Positions 27,121 through 36,441 of a DNA stretch of 54,554 nucleotides are shown here, one piece after another. Both the position numbers and the translations under genes were made by a program. The notes under the pieces are model-generated. The model was not told the DNA's origin and searched no databases. It worked only from the letters and a program-made list of their open reading frames with translations. The DNA is from Chitinophagaceae bacterium (lineage in GTDB: Bacteria > Bacteroidota > Bacteroidia > Chitinophagales > Chitinophagaceae): assembly GCA_947448685.1 (NCBI GenBank), contig CANFOP010000003.1, positions 1-54,554 on the forward strand, written 5' to 3'. The first letter of the stretch is position 1. Each line of letters begins with the position of its first letter.

Positions 27121-29880
27121 TTACGGATCTATTCGATTCTTTTTGCTGACTTCTTTGATACTTTTTATTGGAAAATTTATTACAAAACTGGTTCCTTTTC
27201 CTTGTACAGATTTAACCTGAGATGTACCACCATAAAAATACACTCTATTATTGATACTTTTTAAGCCTAGCCCTTTTTTTAACTTATTCAGATTGAATCC
27301 AACTCCGTTATCATTGAATTTTATCGAAAGGTATGACTGGTCTCTGTTAAATGAAAGATTGATTCTATTGCATTTAGAATATTTAACCGCATTATTTACC
27401 ATCTCCTGAACTATTCTGTAAATGGTTCGCTGTGCTTCAAATGTAAGCCCATTAAAGTATTTAGAATTGGCTTCTAATTTGAATTGTATATTTTTAACAT
27501 CAGAAAATTGATTGAACAGTTCAATGATTGCCTCTTTTAATCCAAGATCTATAAGTGCTGCAGGCACCAAAGTCCTTGAAATTCTTCTCACTTCATTGAT
27601 GGCTTTTTCTACATTTTTATGCGCTTTCAAAAAAAGCTCAGGGCCAAATTTTTCAGAATTGGCGGCCATTTGCAAGAAAAGACTTGTATAGGTTAAAATA
27701 TGTCCTACTCCATCATGTAATTCGTTCCCTAGGATTTCCTTTTGTTCTTCTTCCGCATTCAATGTTGCTTTCATCACCTCATTCTGACGAATTGTTTTCT
27801 CTTCTTCTATCAACTTTTCCATTTTGCGGATTTCTGTAACATCCCAATGAATACCGACAGAACCTTTTACATTTCCATTAATGTCTATAATTGGGGAACC
27901 GCTGATTACGACGTCCAACAAAGAGCCGTTCTTTTTCTTTATTTTTATTTCATAAATAGAGTCTTTTTTCTGATACCTTGTTGTTGCAACATCTTTCATC
28001 ATTTCCACTGCATTCGACCCCACCAAAAATGTCTTGATTGCGTTTTTTCCTTTCAACTGACTTTTGGTATATCCCGACAACTCTTCGAATGATTTGTTTG
28101 CCCAAACAATGTTGTCGTTCAAATCTACTTCCATTACACCTAAATGCATATTTTCAAACAAGCCTCTATATTTTTGCTCACTTTCAATCAATACTTGTTC
28201 TGCTTCTTTTATTGCATTGATATCCCTGTTGTGCATCAAATACTTCCTATCATCGGTATTTTTTTCTTGAATGATAGAAATGACAGATTCCACCCAAATC
28301 TTTTCTCCATTCTTTTTAAGCATTCTGTATTCAAACTTGCTTTTATCTGTTTTTTTATTTTTGAGCCATAGCATTTTCTCAAGTTGCTTGACACATTCTT
28401 TACAGATGAATTTCTTGAGATTTTTTTTAAGCAAATCCTTTTCAGCATACCCTAAAATTCTTTGTGTAGTAGGCGACACATATTCTATCACACCGCTTTG
28501 ATTGGTCAAAATAATGATATCGGGAGAATTCCGAGTCATCAATTCAAGCTTTTCCTTTTCCAGCGTAAGTGTTTTTTGATATTCTTTTTCTTTGGTAAGG
28601 TCGAAATAGGCTCCTATGTAGCCTGCAAATTTTCCATCGGAATAAAATCTCGGAACTGCTTTTTCAAGAATATTATGATACTTGCCATTAGCATTACGAA
28701 GTCTGTATTCGCTTTGCACGGTTTTTTTTCTGTCTATATTATTTTTCCATTCTGTAATGGCTATCTTTCTGTCTGCCGGATGAACGAATGAAATATAATC
28801 CCGGAAATCAGTCATACCCTCCAATGAAATGCCTAAAAATTTCTTTAATGCATTATTGCTGTATGTTACTATATTCTTTTCATTGGACACCCAAACCATC
28901 ACGGGAACAGATTCCATCAGGTTTCTAAATCTTTCTTCTCCTTCCCTGATTTGCATCGAATACAATTGCTTGGTGGTTATATTCTTGATTCTTCCACTTA
29001 CAGCAATATCTTTTAAGTTCTCATCATAATACTTGCTGATTGATTCAGACAACCAAAAAAACTCTCCCGTTGCTTTATTTTCAACCTGATATGTAATTTC
29101 TTTTTGTTCTCCGATATCCAAATCTTCAATATGAGCAATGTGTTTTCTGGCAGTTTCACTTTTTATAAGTTTACTTCTTTCTTTGAAAATATTAATCCCT
29201 TCCTTGTAATCAAATCCGAAAAAATTAGGCCATTTTGATGTTACCAGATTTTTTTCTTTGTGAGTGTCATAAATGATATAATGAACATCCTCTGTTTTTT
29301 CCAAAAAACTTCTTAACCGCTGATAGTTTTCCTGTGCAATTAATTTTAAAGAATGGGCTTCGGTTACATCTGCTCCATAAAAGTTAATGTAATTTTTTCC
29401 TTGAACTTTTCTATAATAAAAAAGAAATTCAAGATTATTGGCATTCACTTCAATTGATCCGGAATCATTAATGTGTTGAGTGATGTAGAAAAAAAAGTCA
29501 ATGACCGAATATACTTTCCCTGAATATTTCAGTGTTTTTATTTTAGCCGCTACCGGATTAACAAAAATGATAGACCCCTCAATAGATACACGAAATATTG
29601 GATTGGGGTTTTCCAGAGGAAATTGTGCAATATCTGAAAGCTCTTTTGTTCTTTCATTTACCATTCCCTCCAAATCTTCGGTTAGTTTTTTTAATCGGTT
29701 GTTTACATTTTGGTATTCTTTCTCACTGATAGAAAAAGCGTGTTCACTCAATTCTTTATCTCTCTCATAATTATTGTAGGACTGACTTACAGCAGACAAT
29801 AGCTTTTTTATCCCTTCATCCATTTGAAGAGATTGATCAAGATATTTTTTAATTTGCCTTTCTAATTGTTGATGATACAT
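27121..29880 (-). CDS. Multi-PAS histidine kinase, NarX/HisKA_3 class
   Basis: This 919-residue cytoplasmic kinase has no clear transmembrane helices. A coiled-coil-rich N-terminus (1-80) is followed by about five PAS/PAC modules: roughly 80-190, 195-305 (FFGFDYKEGINIF), 310-440 (LMESVPVMVWVSNEKNIVTYSNNAL), 440-560 (SPDIIILTNQSGVIEYVSPTTQRILGYA) and 565-690 (LGVMEVDLNDNIVWANKSFEELSGYT). A linker leads to the phospho-acceptor helix with GNELHDGVGHILTYTSLFLQ and an ATPase domain (EMVNNAVKYSKCN, FNDNGVGFNLNKLKKGLGL). It follows the FIST gene by 5 nt and precedes the LuxR regulator by 16 nt. The FIST protein probably modulates it. PAS ligands (haem, flavin) cannot be judged by eye. Confidence 0.93.
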   Translation of the reverse strand: MYHQQLERQIKKYLDQSLQMDEGIKKLLSAVSQSYNNYERDKELSEHAFSISEKEYQNVNNRLKKLTEDLEGMVNERTKELSDIAQFPLENPNPIFRVSIEGSIIFVNPVAAKIKTLKYSGKVYSVIDFFFYITQHINDSGSIEVNANNLEFLFYYRKVQGKNYINFYGADVTEAHSLKLIAQENYQRLRSFLEKTEDVHYIIYDTHKEKNLVTSKWPNFFGFDYKEGINIFKERSKLIKSETARKHIAHIEDLDIGEQKEITYQVENKATGEFFWLSESISKYYDENLKDIAVSGRIKNITTKQLYSMQIREGEERFRNLMESVPVMVWVSNEKNIVTYSNNALKKFLGISLEGMTDFRDYISFVHPADRKIAITEWKNNIDRKKTVQSEYRLRNANGKYHNILEKAVPRFYSDGKFAGYIGAYFDLTKEKEYQKTLTLEKEKLELMTRNSPDIIILTNQSGVIEYVSPTTQRILGYAEKDLLKKNLKKFICKECVKQLEKMLWLKNKKTDKSKFEYRMLKKNGEKIWVESVISIIQEKNTDDRKYLMHNRDINAIKEAEQVLIESEQKYRGLFENMHLGVMEVDLNDNIVWANKSFEELSGYTKSQLKGKNAIKTFLVGSNAVEMMKDVATTRYQKKDSIYEIKIKKKNGSLLDVVISGSPIIDINGNVKGSVGIHWDVTEIRKMEKLIEEEKTIRQNEVMKATLNAEEEQKEILGNELHDGVGHILTYTSLFLQMAANSEKFGPELFLKAHKNVEKAINEVRRISRTLVPAALIDLGLKEAIIELFNQFSDVKNIQFKLEANSKYFNGLTFEAQRTIYRIVQEMVNNAVKYSKCNRINLSFNRDQSYLSIKFNDNGVGFNLNKLKKGLGLKSINNRVYFYGGTSQVKSVQGKGTSFVINFPIKSIKEVSKKNRIDP

Positions 29881-29885
29881 TTTTA

Positions 29886-31025
29886 CTAAAGTTCGGCAAA
29901 AGCTGTTATGGTGATGGTTTGATTATGCAGATGACTCTTTGTTAGTTGTCCGTTGGGCGCAATTTCTCCGTAAGAAAAAAAGCCTGCTATTACAGCATTA
30001 GAAGGTAACCTGTCAGTAGCCGCTTCTACTTCTTCCTCTATCCTGTCTGATAAAACTATTTTTCTGCCCACGCAACTGGTAACAATCACCAATTCAGGTT
30101 TTATTCCGTTCAACTGATTGAGCAGCGAAGTTTCTGCATTTGAGGCCGCATTTATCAATCTGTCGAAATTTGATTTCATAAATCTGATGACCGATCCCTC
30201 CGGAACATCTCCTGCAAATTTCATTTCTTTTTTCTTTTCATCTATCGATAGGATTGTTCGAATTAAAAAATTTTCCGAATCTTTCGATTTTATTGATATG
30301 GGAAATAAAAGTGCTGAAGATGGCAACTGCTCAGCATATTTTCCCAAATATAACTTATATAAATCCAATGCATTTGAATGGTCGATTTCACTCAATATGT
30401 TTCCATTGGATTTTGTTATGACTTTCTCTGGTCCAAATACATCCCAGCCTGCCTCCACTCCAACGCCTACTTTGATATGATTGCCATAAAGTCCCATTAG
30501 AACAACGTTGCCTTCTCTCATATCTTCATTCAAGCCAACCAGTGTTTTTTGAAACCGACCAGCATCTCCTGCTAATCCACCGGATACTATCACTTCTTTA
30601 TTGATAGACTGCTGAATGCCATTTACCAAAGCTTCTCCGTTTATCAAATTTCCATCAGAGATGACAAAAACAAATGTCAGATTTTCTGTTGGTAAATTTT
30701 TTGCCGTAAAAACACCTAATTCATAACTGTTTTTAAAATCATTAATATTACCCTTGGATAAAAAAGCAGGGGTTCTTTGAAATTCAATAGCAATACTTAC
30801 TGCGGCATCTTCTTCTACAATCCTGCTATAAATTTCTCCCGCTGTTGAACAAGTAATGATATCCGCAGTTTTAAAATTATTTTTTAGTTGTTGATATACT
30901 TTACCTTCTTCCAAAATTAAACGATCAGCAAAAACCAGGATGATTTGAAAAGCGGATTTTGCATCTTCAGATAAATCAAGACCTGTCCATACACCCTCTT
31001 TATATTTTATGATGCTATTTTTCAT
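29886..31025 (-). CDS. FIST domain sensor protein (NosP-like candidate)
   Basis: This 379-residue protein has a FIST N domain (about 30-220: ADIITCSTAGEIYS, TENLTFVFVISDGNLINGEALVNGI, VSGGLAGDAGRFQKTLVGLN, GNVVLMGLYGNHIKVGVGVEAGWDVFGPEKVI) and a FIST C domain (about 225-360: EIDHSNALDLYKLYLG, FLIRTILSIDE, VSGDVPEGSVIRFMKS-like residues, PELVIVTSCVGRKIVL, VIAGFFSYGEIAP). FIST proteins are ligand sensors associated with signalling genes. Some, called NosP, are haem proteins that sense nitric oxide and regulate a co-transcribed histidine kinase. Here the kinase follows by 5 nt, which fits that arrangement. Whether this one binds haem or an amino acid-like ligand is not visible. Confidence 0.9.
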   Translation of the reverse strand: MKNSIIKYKEGVWTGLDLSEDAKSAFQIILVFADRLILEEGKVYQQLKNNFKTADIITCSTAGEIYSRIVEEDAAVSIAIEFQRTPAFLSKGNINDFKNSYELGVFTAKNLPTENLTFVFVISDGNLINGEALVNGIQQSINKEVIVSGGLAGDAGRFQKTLVGLNEDMREGNVVLMGLYGNHIKVGVGVEAGWDVFGPEKVITKSNGNILSEIDHSNALDLYKLYLGKYAEQLPSSALLFPISIKSKDSENFLIRTILSIDEKKKEMKFAGDVPEGSVIRFMKSNFDRLINAASNAETSLLNQLNGIKPELVIVTSCVGRKIVLSDRIEEEVEAATDRLPSNAVIAGFFSYGEIAPNGQLTKSHLHNQTITITAFAEL

Positions 31026-31246
31026 GATATCTTGTGTTTTTAACAGGCTTTTGTTTATTATAAAATGGTTTTTAGCGATGTATATATTTTTCCATTTTAC
31101 AATTTATAACAGTATGGATAAAAGTAGTATAAGTTACTGTAAAAATAATGAGGTGGTTTTAATATTAAAATCACTTAGTTAACAATACATACCGGCACTA
31201 GTTATTTATACTTAGTCTTTACCGAAAAGAAAACTTTCTGCAGCTG
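31026..31246. other. Intergenic region between T9SS type B gene and FIST operon
   Basis: These 221 nt must hold the end of the T9SS type B transcript and the FIST operon promoter. The sequence is AT-rich. I saw only a weak GAAAAGAAAACTTTC-type imperfect inverted repeat just after the T9SS stop, no clear terminator and no full TAnnTTTG promoter. Confidence 0.3.
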
Positions 31247-33166
31247 TTAGTTGATAAGCAATACACTTCCTTTTGAAATTACAGGAGTTCCGGTAATACT
31301 TGTTCCTTTTACAATAAATATATAGGTTCCTGTATCCTGTTTTTTATTTTTATAATAACCATCCCAACCCTTGGAAATGTCTGTGGTTTCAAAAACCATG
31401 TTTCCATACCTGTTGAAAATTCTGAAATAGTCAATTTTGGAAATGCTCACAGGAATTACTTTTATCACATCATTCAACCCATCTCCATTGGGTGTAAACG
31501 CATTAGGAACATAAAATCCACTATCCCTGTAAACCCTTATCATTACAGAATCATACCCTACACATCCGCTTCCATCAGAAACGGTAAGATAAAATTTAGT
31601 ATCTGATTGCATTACTGCTATTGGATTCGGAATGTATGGATTATTCAATGCTGAAGAAGGAACCCATGAATATTGAAGATTAGCAGCACCTCCGCTACCC
31701 TGTAATTGATATGGCACATACGCTGTTACAATATCATCTTTCCCTGCGTCAGCACTTATTTCATGTATTTCCACCGTCATGGTTGTCGGAGAAATGCAAT
31801 TTCCCATCGTTGTATCGGGAGTGAATGTATATGTTGTAGTTACTAAATTATTGATCGCCGGTGTCCATTTTCCGGTTACTCCGTTATCAGATGTTGAAGG
31901 CAAGGTAAAATTTTTGCCTGCACATACCGAAGGCAATTGGGTAAATACGGCATTTGTATTGGGGTTGACTATTATTGTATAACTGTTAGGAGTACCCGAA
32001 CAGCCATTAACTTCTGCAGTGACATTTATGGTAGCTATTTGAGGTAATGTTCCGTTATTGATTGCTGTAAATGCAGGGACACTTCCATTGCCGGAAGCAG
32101 ATAATCCAATTGAAGTATTGTCATTTGTCCATGAATAAATTACCCCAGAACTGGAACTCATAAAATTTGTTGACGATATCAATACTCCATTACATACTAT
32201 TTTGTTGACAGGCATTATAATATTGGGCCTAGGGGTTATGGTTATGGTCATGGGGAATGTACCACTTACATTTGAAAGACTGTTTTGAATGGTAACGTCC
32301 GCTGAATAAGTGCCTGCTGCCGCTATGGAAGGAATATTGAAATTAAATGATGACGAAGATGGTATGGGTGTGTTGATAACATTACTGAACCCTGCACTTA
32401 AAGAAGAAGCATTCCATGTTATTGAATATTTATCAGGGCAACCGTTTATCGTAAAAGGAATCGTAACAGAAGTTGTTCCTAAACAAACTGTGGGATTAGT
32501 AAAACCAATGGTTGGACCGGATGGACCGAAATCACAACCATTATTAAATCCTGTAGGATCTCCTGCATTGTTCCATAATACTGCGTTTCCATCTAGATTA
32601 GCGGGCCAAATGGATTGATCATAACTTCTGGGCGTAGACTCGCAATTATTGATTACATCAACCACTTGAAGATATCTGGTATTGGGATAGTTACCCAAAT
32701 TTCCTGCCACACTCCAATTGGTTGGGGTTGTAGATGTGTTGATAAATGCAACATAGATAGTGTCTCCGCTGCATAATGAACTGATGTTATATTGCCAGTC
32801 AAAATCGCTTGGGATAAAAATCACTTTACTGTTTGCGGGTATAAAAGCAGCTGGAGATGTAATGTTTTTTATTTTACAACAAAGAGAATTGATGATTCCC
32901 GTACCGGATTTTACAGAAGCGGAAGCACCTGCCAATGTTTTGGTTGGATTACTACTTGGCTGATTGCTGATACTGTAATAAAAATTATATGCACTAACAG
33001 GATTAGGCCTTGCTGTAGTAAAAATGATGAATTCATTAGGACCCTCATTAACTCCACAACTGTTTATCATAGCACCTTCCATAACAGGGCACTGAGCAGA
33101 AATATTGAAAGCCAACAAAGAACAAAACACATTGATTGCAAAATGTTTTAAAATTTGTTGATTCAT
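31247..33166 (-). CDS. T9SS type B (gliding-motility-associated C-terminal) secreted protein
   Basis: This is a 639-residue exported surface protein. The signal peptide (1-24) ends before QCPVMEGAMINSCGVNEGPNEFIIFTT, which resembles the lamin-tail-like N-terminal domain of many Bacteroidota secreted proteins. Ig/PKD-like repeats occupy about 215-520 (GTYSADVTIQNSLSNVSGTFPMTITITP, YSWVPSSALNNPYIPNPIAVMQSDTKFYLTVSDGSGC). The C-terminal 90 residues are a T9SS type B sorting domain: FYVPNAFTPNGDGLNDVIKV, FRIFNRYGNMVFETTDISKGWDGYYKNKKQDTGTYIFIVKG. It is therefore exported by the type IX system and attached to or released from the surface. It is monocistronic as far as visible. No enzymatic motif is seen; adhesion is a guess. 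Confidence 0.9.
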   Translation of the reverse strand: MNQQILKHFAINVFCSLLAFNISAQCPVMEGAMINSCGVNEGPNEFIIFTTARPNPVSAYNFYYSISNQPSSNPTKTLAGASASVKSGTGIINSLCCKIKNITSPAAFIPANSKVIFIPSDFDWQYNISSLCSGDTIYVAFINTSTTPTNWSVAGNLGNYPNTRYLQVVDVINNCESTPRSYDQSIWPANLDGNAVLWNNAGDPTGFNNGCDFGPSGPTIGFTNPTVCLGTTSVTIPFTINGCPDKYSITWNASSLSAGFSNVINTPIPSSSSFNFNIPSIAAAGTYSADVTIQNSLSNVSGTFPMTITITPRPNIIMPVNKIVCNGVLISSTNFMSSSSGVIYSWTNDNTSIGLSASGNGSVPAFTAINNGTLPQIATINVTAEVNGCSGTPNSYTIIVNPNTNAVFTQLPSVCAGKNFTLPSTSDNGVTGKWTPAINNLVTTTYTFTPDTTMGNCISPTTMTVEIHEISADAGKDDIVTAYVPYQLQGSGGAANLQYSWVPSSALNNPYIPNPIAVMQSDTKFYLTVSDGSGCVGYDSVMIRVYRDSGFYVPNAFTPNGDGLNDVIKVIPVSISKIDYFRIFNRYGNMVFETTDISKGWDGYYKNKKQDTGTYIFIVKGTSITGTPVISKGSVLLIN

Positions 33167-33327
33167 CTTATTTTTAGCCTTAAAGGCAATGGGGGTTTAA
33201 TTGCAATACAATAAGTACTACCTCTTCAATAAAGTGGGGCAATTTACATCTATTTCCAAAGAATATTCACATCGAATTGCATTCAATTTTGTTAAAATAA
33301 CATTATTAATAACAATGTAATCATTTC

Positions 33328-33357
33328 TTGCATTGTCTGATCAATGGTATAATTTTA
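33328..33357 (+). promoter_or_regulatory. Candidate kdsB promoter
   Basis: TTG (33328-33330) stands 19 nt before TAATTTTA (33350-33357), one mismatch from the Bacteroidota -7 consensus TAnnTTTG, and 25 nt before the kdsB ATG. The spacing is the expected one. Activity is inferred. Confidence 0.5.
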
Positions 33358-33382
33358 CATTTCTAACGTTTTAATTTAATAC

Positions 33383-34108
33383 ATGAAGAAGATTGCCATG
33401 ATTCCTGCCCGTTACGCAGCAACGAGGTTTCCATTTAAACTGATGCAACCACTTGGTAATAAAACAGTCATAAGACACACTTATGACAACACTCAAGCAA
33501 CCGGTTTGTTTGATCAAGTATTTGTTGTAACTGACAGCGAGATTATTTACAATGAAATCGTTAACCACAATGGAAATGCAATGATGAGTATTCGACAACA
33601 TGAAAGCGGAAGTGACAGAATTGCCGAGGCGGTTGAACATATGGATGCAGACATCATTCTGAATGTCCAGGGAGATGAACCTTTCATTGACAAAGAAAGT
33701 CTTTCAAGACTATTGGATGCATTTGAAGACTCATCTGTTCAAGTAGCTTCTGTGATGAAGGTAATGAAAGATGCTTCCCTGATTAACAACCCTAATTATG
33801 TAAAAGTGACAGTTGATAAAAACCTGGACTCATTATTATTCAGCAGAAGTGTAATTCCTTACCAAAGAGAAAAATCCATCACTGTAAACTATTATGAACA
33901 TATCGGCGTTTATGCTTTCAGGAAAAACGCTTTGCTTCAATTCACCCAATGGGAGCCTACCCCACTGGAACTGGCGGAAAAAATAGAATGTCTCAGATAT
34001 CTGGAAAATGGAATTAAATTAAAAATGATTCTTACAGAACATGAAGCGGTTAAAATAGATGTACCCGAAGATTTGGAAAGAGCCGAACGATACTTAAATA
34101 ATTTGTAA
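33383..34108 (+). CDS. kdsB: 3-deoxy-manno-octulosonate cytidylyltransferase (CMP-Kdo synthetase)
   Basis: KdsB activates Kdo as CMP-Kdo for lipopolysaccharide core synthesis in the cytoplasm. The 241-residue length fits. The N-terminus KKIAMIPARYAATRFPFKLM is the nucleotide-binding signature, although the usual Gly in RFPGKL is Phe here. HESGSDRIAEAVEH, ADIILNVQGDEPFIDKESL, and HIGVYAFRKNALLQF with LELAEKIECLRYLENG are canonical. The gene is alone on the plus strand and converges with the aminotransferase gene, leaving 51 nt. On the opposite strand close by lie kpsF/kdsD and manC, so Kdo and GDP-mannose supply genes cluster here. Confidence 0.95.
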   Translation: MKKIAMIPARYAATRFPFKLMQPLGNKTVIRHTYDNTQATGLFDQVFVVTDSEIIYNEIVNHNGNAMMSIRQHESGSDRIAEAVEHMDADIILNVQGDEPFIDKESLSRLLDAFEDSSVQVASVMKVMKDASLINNPNYVKVTVDKNLDSLLFSRSVIPYQREKSITVNYYEHIGVYAFRKNALLQFTQWEPTPLELAEKIECLRYLENGIKLKMILTEHEAVKIDVPEDLERAERYLNNL

Positions 34109-34159
34109 AAACTTCCCGCGCCAGTCAAAATGGGCATTGATTGATAACCACAAAGAAAT

Positions 34160-35323
34160 TTATTGTAGCGCTTTTGTATAGTTGATAATCCTCTCAGCGG
34201 CTTGTTCTAAGGTGGATTCCTTTTTTGCAAAACAAAACCTCAGTACTTTATTGTTGACTGATTCTTTATAAAAGGCTGCAACGGGTATAGTGGTAACTCC
34301 TGCTTTTTCTGTAAGTTCCACAGCAAATTCATACTCTTTTTTTGGAGAAATATTTTCATAACTGAACAATTGAAAATAAGTTCCATGAGATGGCAGAGGA
34401 ACGAATGGAGTCTCCTTCATCAGTTCATTGAAATAGTCTCTCTTTTTCTGTAAAAAGCCACCCAATGACAGATATGGGCGTTCATCTTTCAAAAATTCAG
34501 ACAAAGCAAACTGTACAGGTGCATTGCAAGAAAAACAATTGAACTGGTGGATTTTTCTAAACTCTCTCATCAAAGGTTCGGGTGCGATGCAATAACCCAA
34601 TTTCCAGCCTGTACAGTGATACACCTTTCCAAAAGAAAAGCAAACAAAACTCCTGTTGAATAAATTTGGATAATGAAGTATGGAAAAATGTTTTTTATTG
34701 TCAAATATCAAATGTTCATATACTTCATCGCTGACAATAAAAATCTCAGTGCCGTCAACAATTCGGCTTAATTCCTCCATGTCTTCTTCTCCCATTAATG
34801 TGCCTGTTGGGTTGTGAGGGGTATTGATGATAATTGCTTTTGTTTTGGTGTTGATTTTTTCTCTGACTTTATCCCAATTGATATTGTATGCAGGAAATTC
34901 TAATTGAATGGGAACAGCAACTGCGCCATTCACTTCAATGTTAGGAATGTATGAGTCATAAGCGGGTTCAAATAAAATAACTTCATCACCTGGCTGAAGA
35001 ATGGTGGTTAGTGCCGTGTAAATTGCATAAGTCCCTCCCGGTGTAATCGTAATATCCGAGTCTGGATTTACAGAAGAAGCGTATTGATTATTTACTTTTT
35101 CGGATATCCGTTCCCGTAATGCCGGAAGCCCACACATGTGAACATATTGATTATTCCCTGCTCTCATTGCATGGTTGGTCAACTCCATCAATTCTTCATT
35201 CATACCGAAATCAGGAAAACCCTGACCAAGATTAATGGAATTGTATTTTACAGACAATGCGCTCATTGTTGTAAATACTGTAGTTCCGACATGAGGAAGC
35301 TTACTTTTTATATCAGGATGCAA
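34160..35323 (-). CDS. PLP-dependent aminotransferase, methionine/kynurenine aminotransferase type
   Basis: This 387-residue fold-type I aminotransferase (class I/II) has the opening KLPHVGTTVFTTMSALSVKYNSINLGQGFPDF, typical of YbdL/KAT-like methionine aminotransferases. It also has NQYVHMCGLPALRERIS, TPGGTYAIYTALTTIL, IINTPHNPTGTL, IVSDEVYEHLIFD, and the PLP lysine region FSFGKVYHCTGWKLGY. The C-terminal LRFCFAKKESTLEQAAERI fits the substrate carboxylate arginine. The start is TTG (35321-35323); upstream in frame there is only ATT (35332) before a stop, and no in-frame ATG covers the conserved N-terminus. It begins 19 nt after manC, in an operon with it. It probably transaminates methionine, as in salvage; the substrate is inferred. 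Confidence 0.9.
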   Translation of the reverse strand: MHPDIKSKLPHVGTTVFTTMSALSVKYNSINLGQGFPDFGMNEELMELTNHAMRAGNNQYVHMCGLPALRERISEKVNNQYASSVNPDSDITITPGGTYAIYTALTTILQPGDEVILFEPAYDSYIPNIEVNGAVAVPIQLEFPAYNINWDKVREKINTKTKAIIINTPHNPTGTLMGEEDMEELSRIVDGTEIFIVSDEVYEHLIFDNKKHFSILHYPNLFNRSFVCFSFGKVYHCTGWKLGYCIAPEPLMREFRKIHQFNCFSCNAPVQFALSEFLKDERPYLSLGGFLQKKRDYFNELMKETPFVPLPSHGTYFQLFSYENISPKKEYEFAVELTEKAGVTTIPVAAFYKESVNNKVLRFCFAKKESTLEQAAERIINYTKALQ

Positions 35324-35342
35324 TGGAACAATATGTTAATGA

Positions 35343-36425
35343 TCAAATGAATTTTTCACCTTTATTCCTTTTCACTTCAGCAACGTAATCTTTTATTTCC
35401 TGTTCTTTATCTTTCTTGCAAATCAACAACACGTCATTTGTATCTACAACAATAAAGTCCTCAAGTCCTTGTAACAAAACCAGCTTTTTATTGTCTGCAT
35501 GTACTATGTTTTTGGTAGCGTCTATTATCATCACATTATTACCTGCAACAGCATTTTCCAGGTAATCTTTTTCAAGTGTTTCATAAGCGCTGGCCCAGGT
35601 ACCCAAATCACTCCATCCAAAAGAAGAAGGGATAACATACACATTGTCTGCCTTTTCAAGAATGCCGTAATCTATGGAGATATTGACGCATTGAGGGTAA
35701 ATCTTATCGATAGCGGCTGGCTCAGCATTGGTGTTGAACGATGCTTTTTGTGCATCAAAAACTTCGTGGATTTCAGGCAAGAATTTTTCGAAAGCTTTGA
35801 TTATATTTTGAACTTGCCAAACAAAAATACCGGCATTCCATAAAAAATCACCGCTGGATACAAAAGTTCTGGCGAGATCTTTATCGGGTTTTTCTGTAAA
35901 TGTTTTAACCTTGTATACGTTTTCACTAACACTGATCTGCTCATATTGTATATAACCATAACCGGTATTGGGGTTGGTAGGTTTAATACCTAATGTAACC
36001 AATGCCTTAATATTGGAAGTGAAATTCAATGCATCCTTACATACTTTTTCAAATGCCCGCTCATCAGTGATGATATGGTCTGCGGGTGCGCAAATTAAAT
36101 TTGCAGCAGGATTTAACTGTGCCAGTTTAAATGATATATATGCAATGCAGGGGGCAGTATTTTTTCTGGATGGCTCACATAAAATGTTATCAGGATTGAT
36201 ATCCTTCAACTGATCCATCACTATAGATTTATAATGATGAGAAGTGACTACATAAATATTTTCTTTTGGAATAAATGTGGAAAATCTGTTGAAAGTAGAT
36301 TGAATAAGCGTGTTGCCGGTATTTAAAATATCCAGGAATTGTTTTGGAAAATCGGTTCTGCTCATAGGCCAAAACCTGCTCCCAATTCCTCCTGCCATGA
36401 TGGCAACATAATTATTCTTGTTCAT
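35343..36425 (-). CDS. manC: Mannose-1-phosphate guanylyltransferase
   Basis: This 360-residue enzyme makes GDP-mannose from mannose-1-phosphate and GTP. The N-terminal signature YVAIMAGGIGSRFWPMSRTDFPKQFLDI is the nucleotidyltransferase loop. It is followed by TLIQSTFNRFSTFIPKENIYVVTSHHY, LCEPSRKNTAPCIAYISF, CAPADHIITDE, FTEKPDKDLARTF, GDFLWNAGIFVW, and DYGILEKADNVYVIPSSFGWSDLGTWAS. It is the short form without the C-terminal phosphomannose isomerase domain. The track start at 36437 is TTG; the ATG at 36425 (MNKNNYVAIMAGG) fits the family better. It lies 16 nt after kpsF/kdsD and before the aminotransferase. It would feed fucose or mannose-containing surface glycans. Confidence 0.95.
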   Translation of the reverse strand: MNKNNYVAIMAGGIGSRFWPMSRTDFPKQFLDILNTGNTLIQSTFNRFSTFIPKENIYVVTSHHYKSIVMDQLKDINPDNILCEPSRKNTAPCIAYISFKLAQLNPAANLICAPADHIITDERAFEKVCKDALNFTSNIKALVTLGIKPTNPNTGYGYIQYEQISVSENVYKVKTFTEKPDKDLARTFVSSGDFLWNAGIFVWQVQNIIKAFEKFLPEIHEVFDAQKASFNTNAEPAAIDKIYPQCVNISIDYGILEKADNVYVIPSSFGWSDLGTWASAYETLEKDYLENAVAGNNVMIIDATKNIVHADNKKLVLLQGLEDFIVVDTNDVLLICKKDKEQEIKDYVAEVKRNKGEKFI

Positions 36426-36441
36426 AATGCGATACAATTCG

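Noticed and set aside
28038-28791. Plus-strand ORFs opposite the multi-PAS kinase
   Set aside because: They are Phe/Leu/Ser-rich reverse-complement shadows of a Lys/Glu/Asn-rich coding strand without start context or domain motifs.
33167-33382. Possible additional small gene or regulatory RNA before kdsB
   Set aside because: The stretch is AT-rich with only a promoter-like TTG-N19-TAATTTTA near its end; no ORF of note or stable stem was seen.
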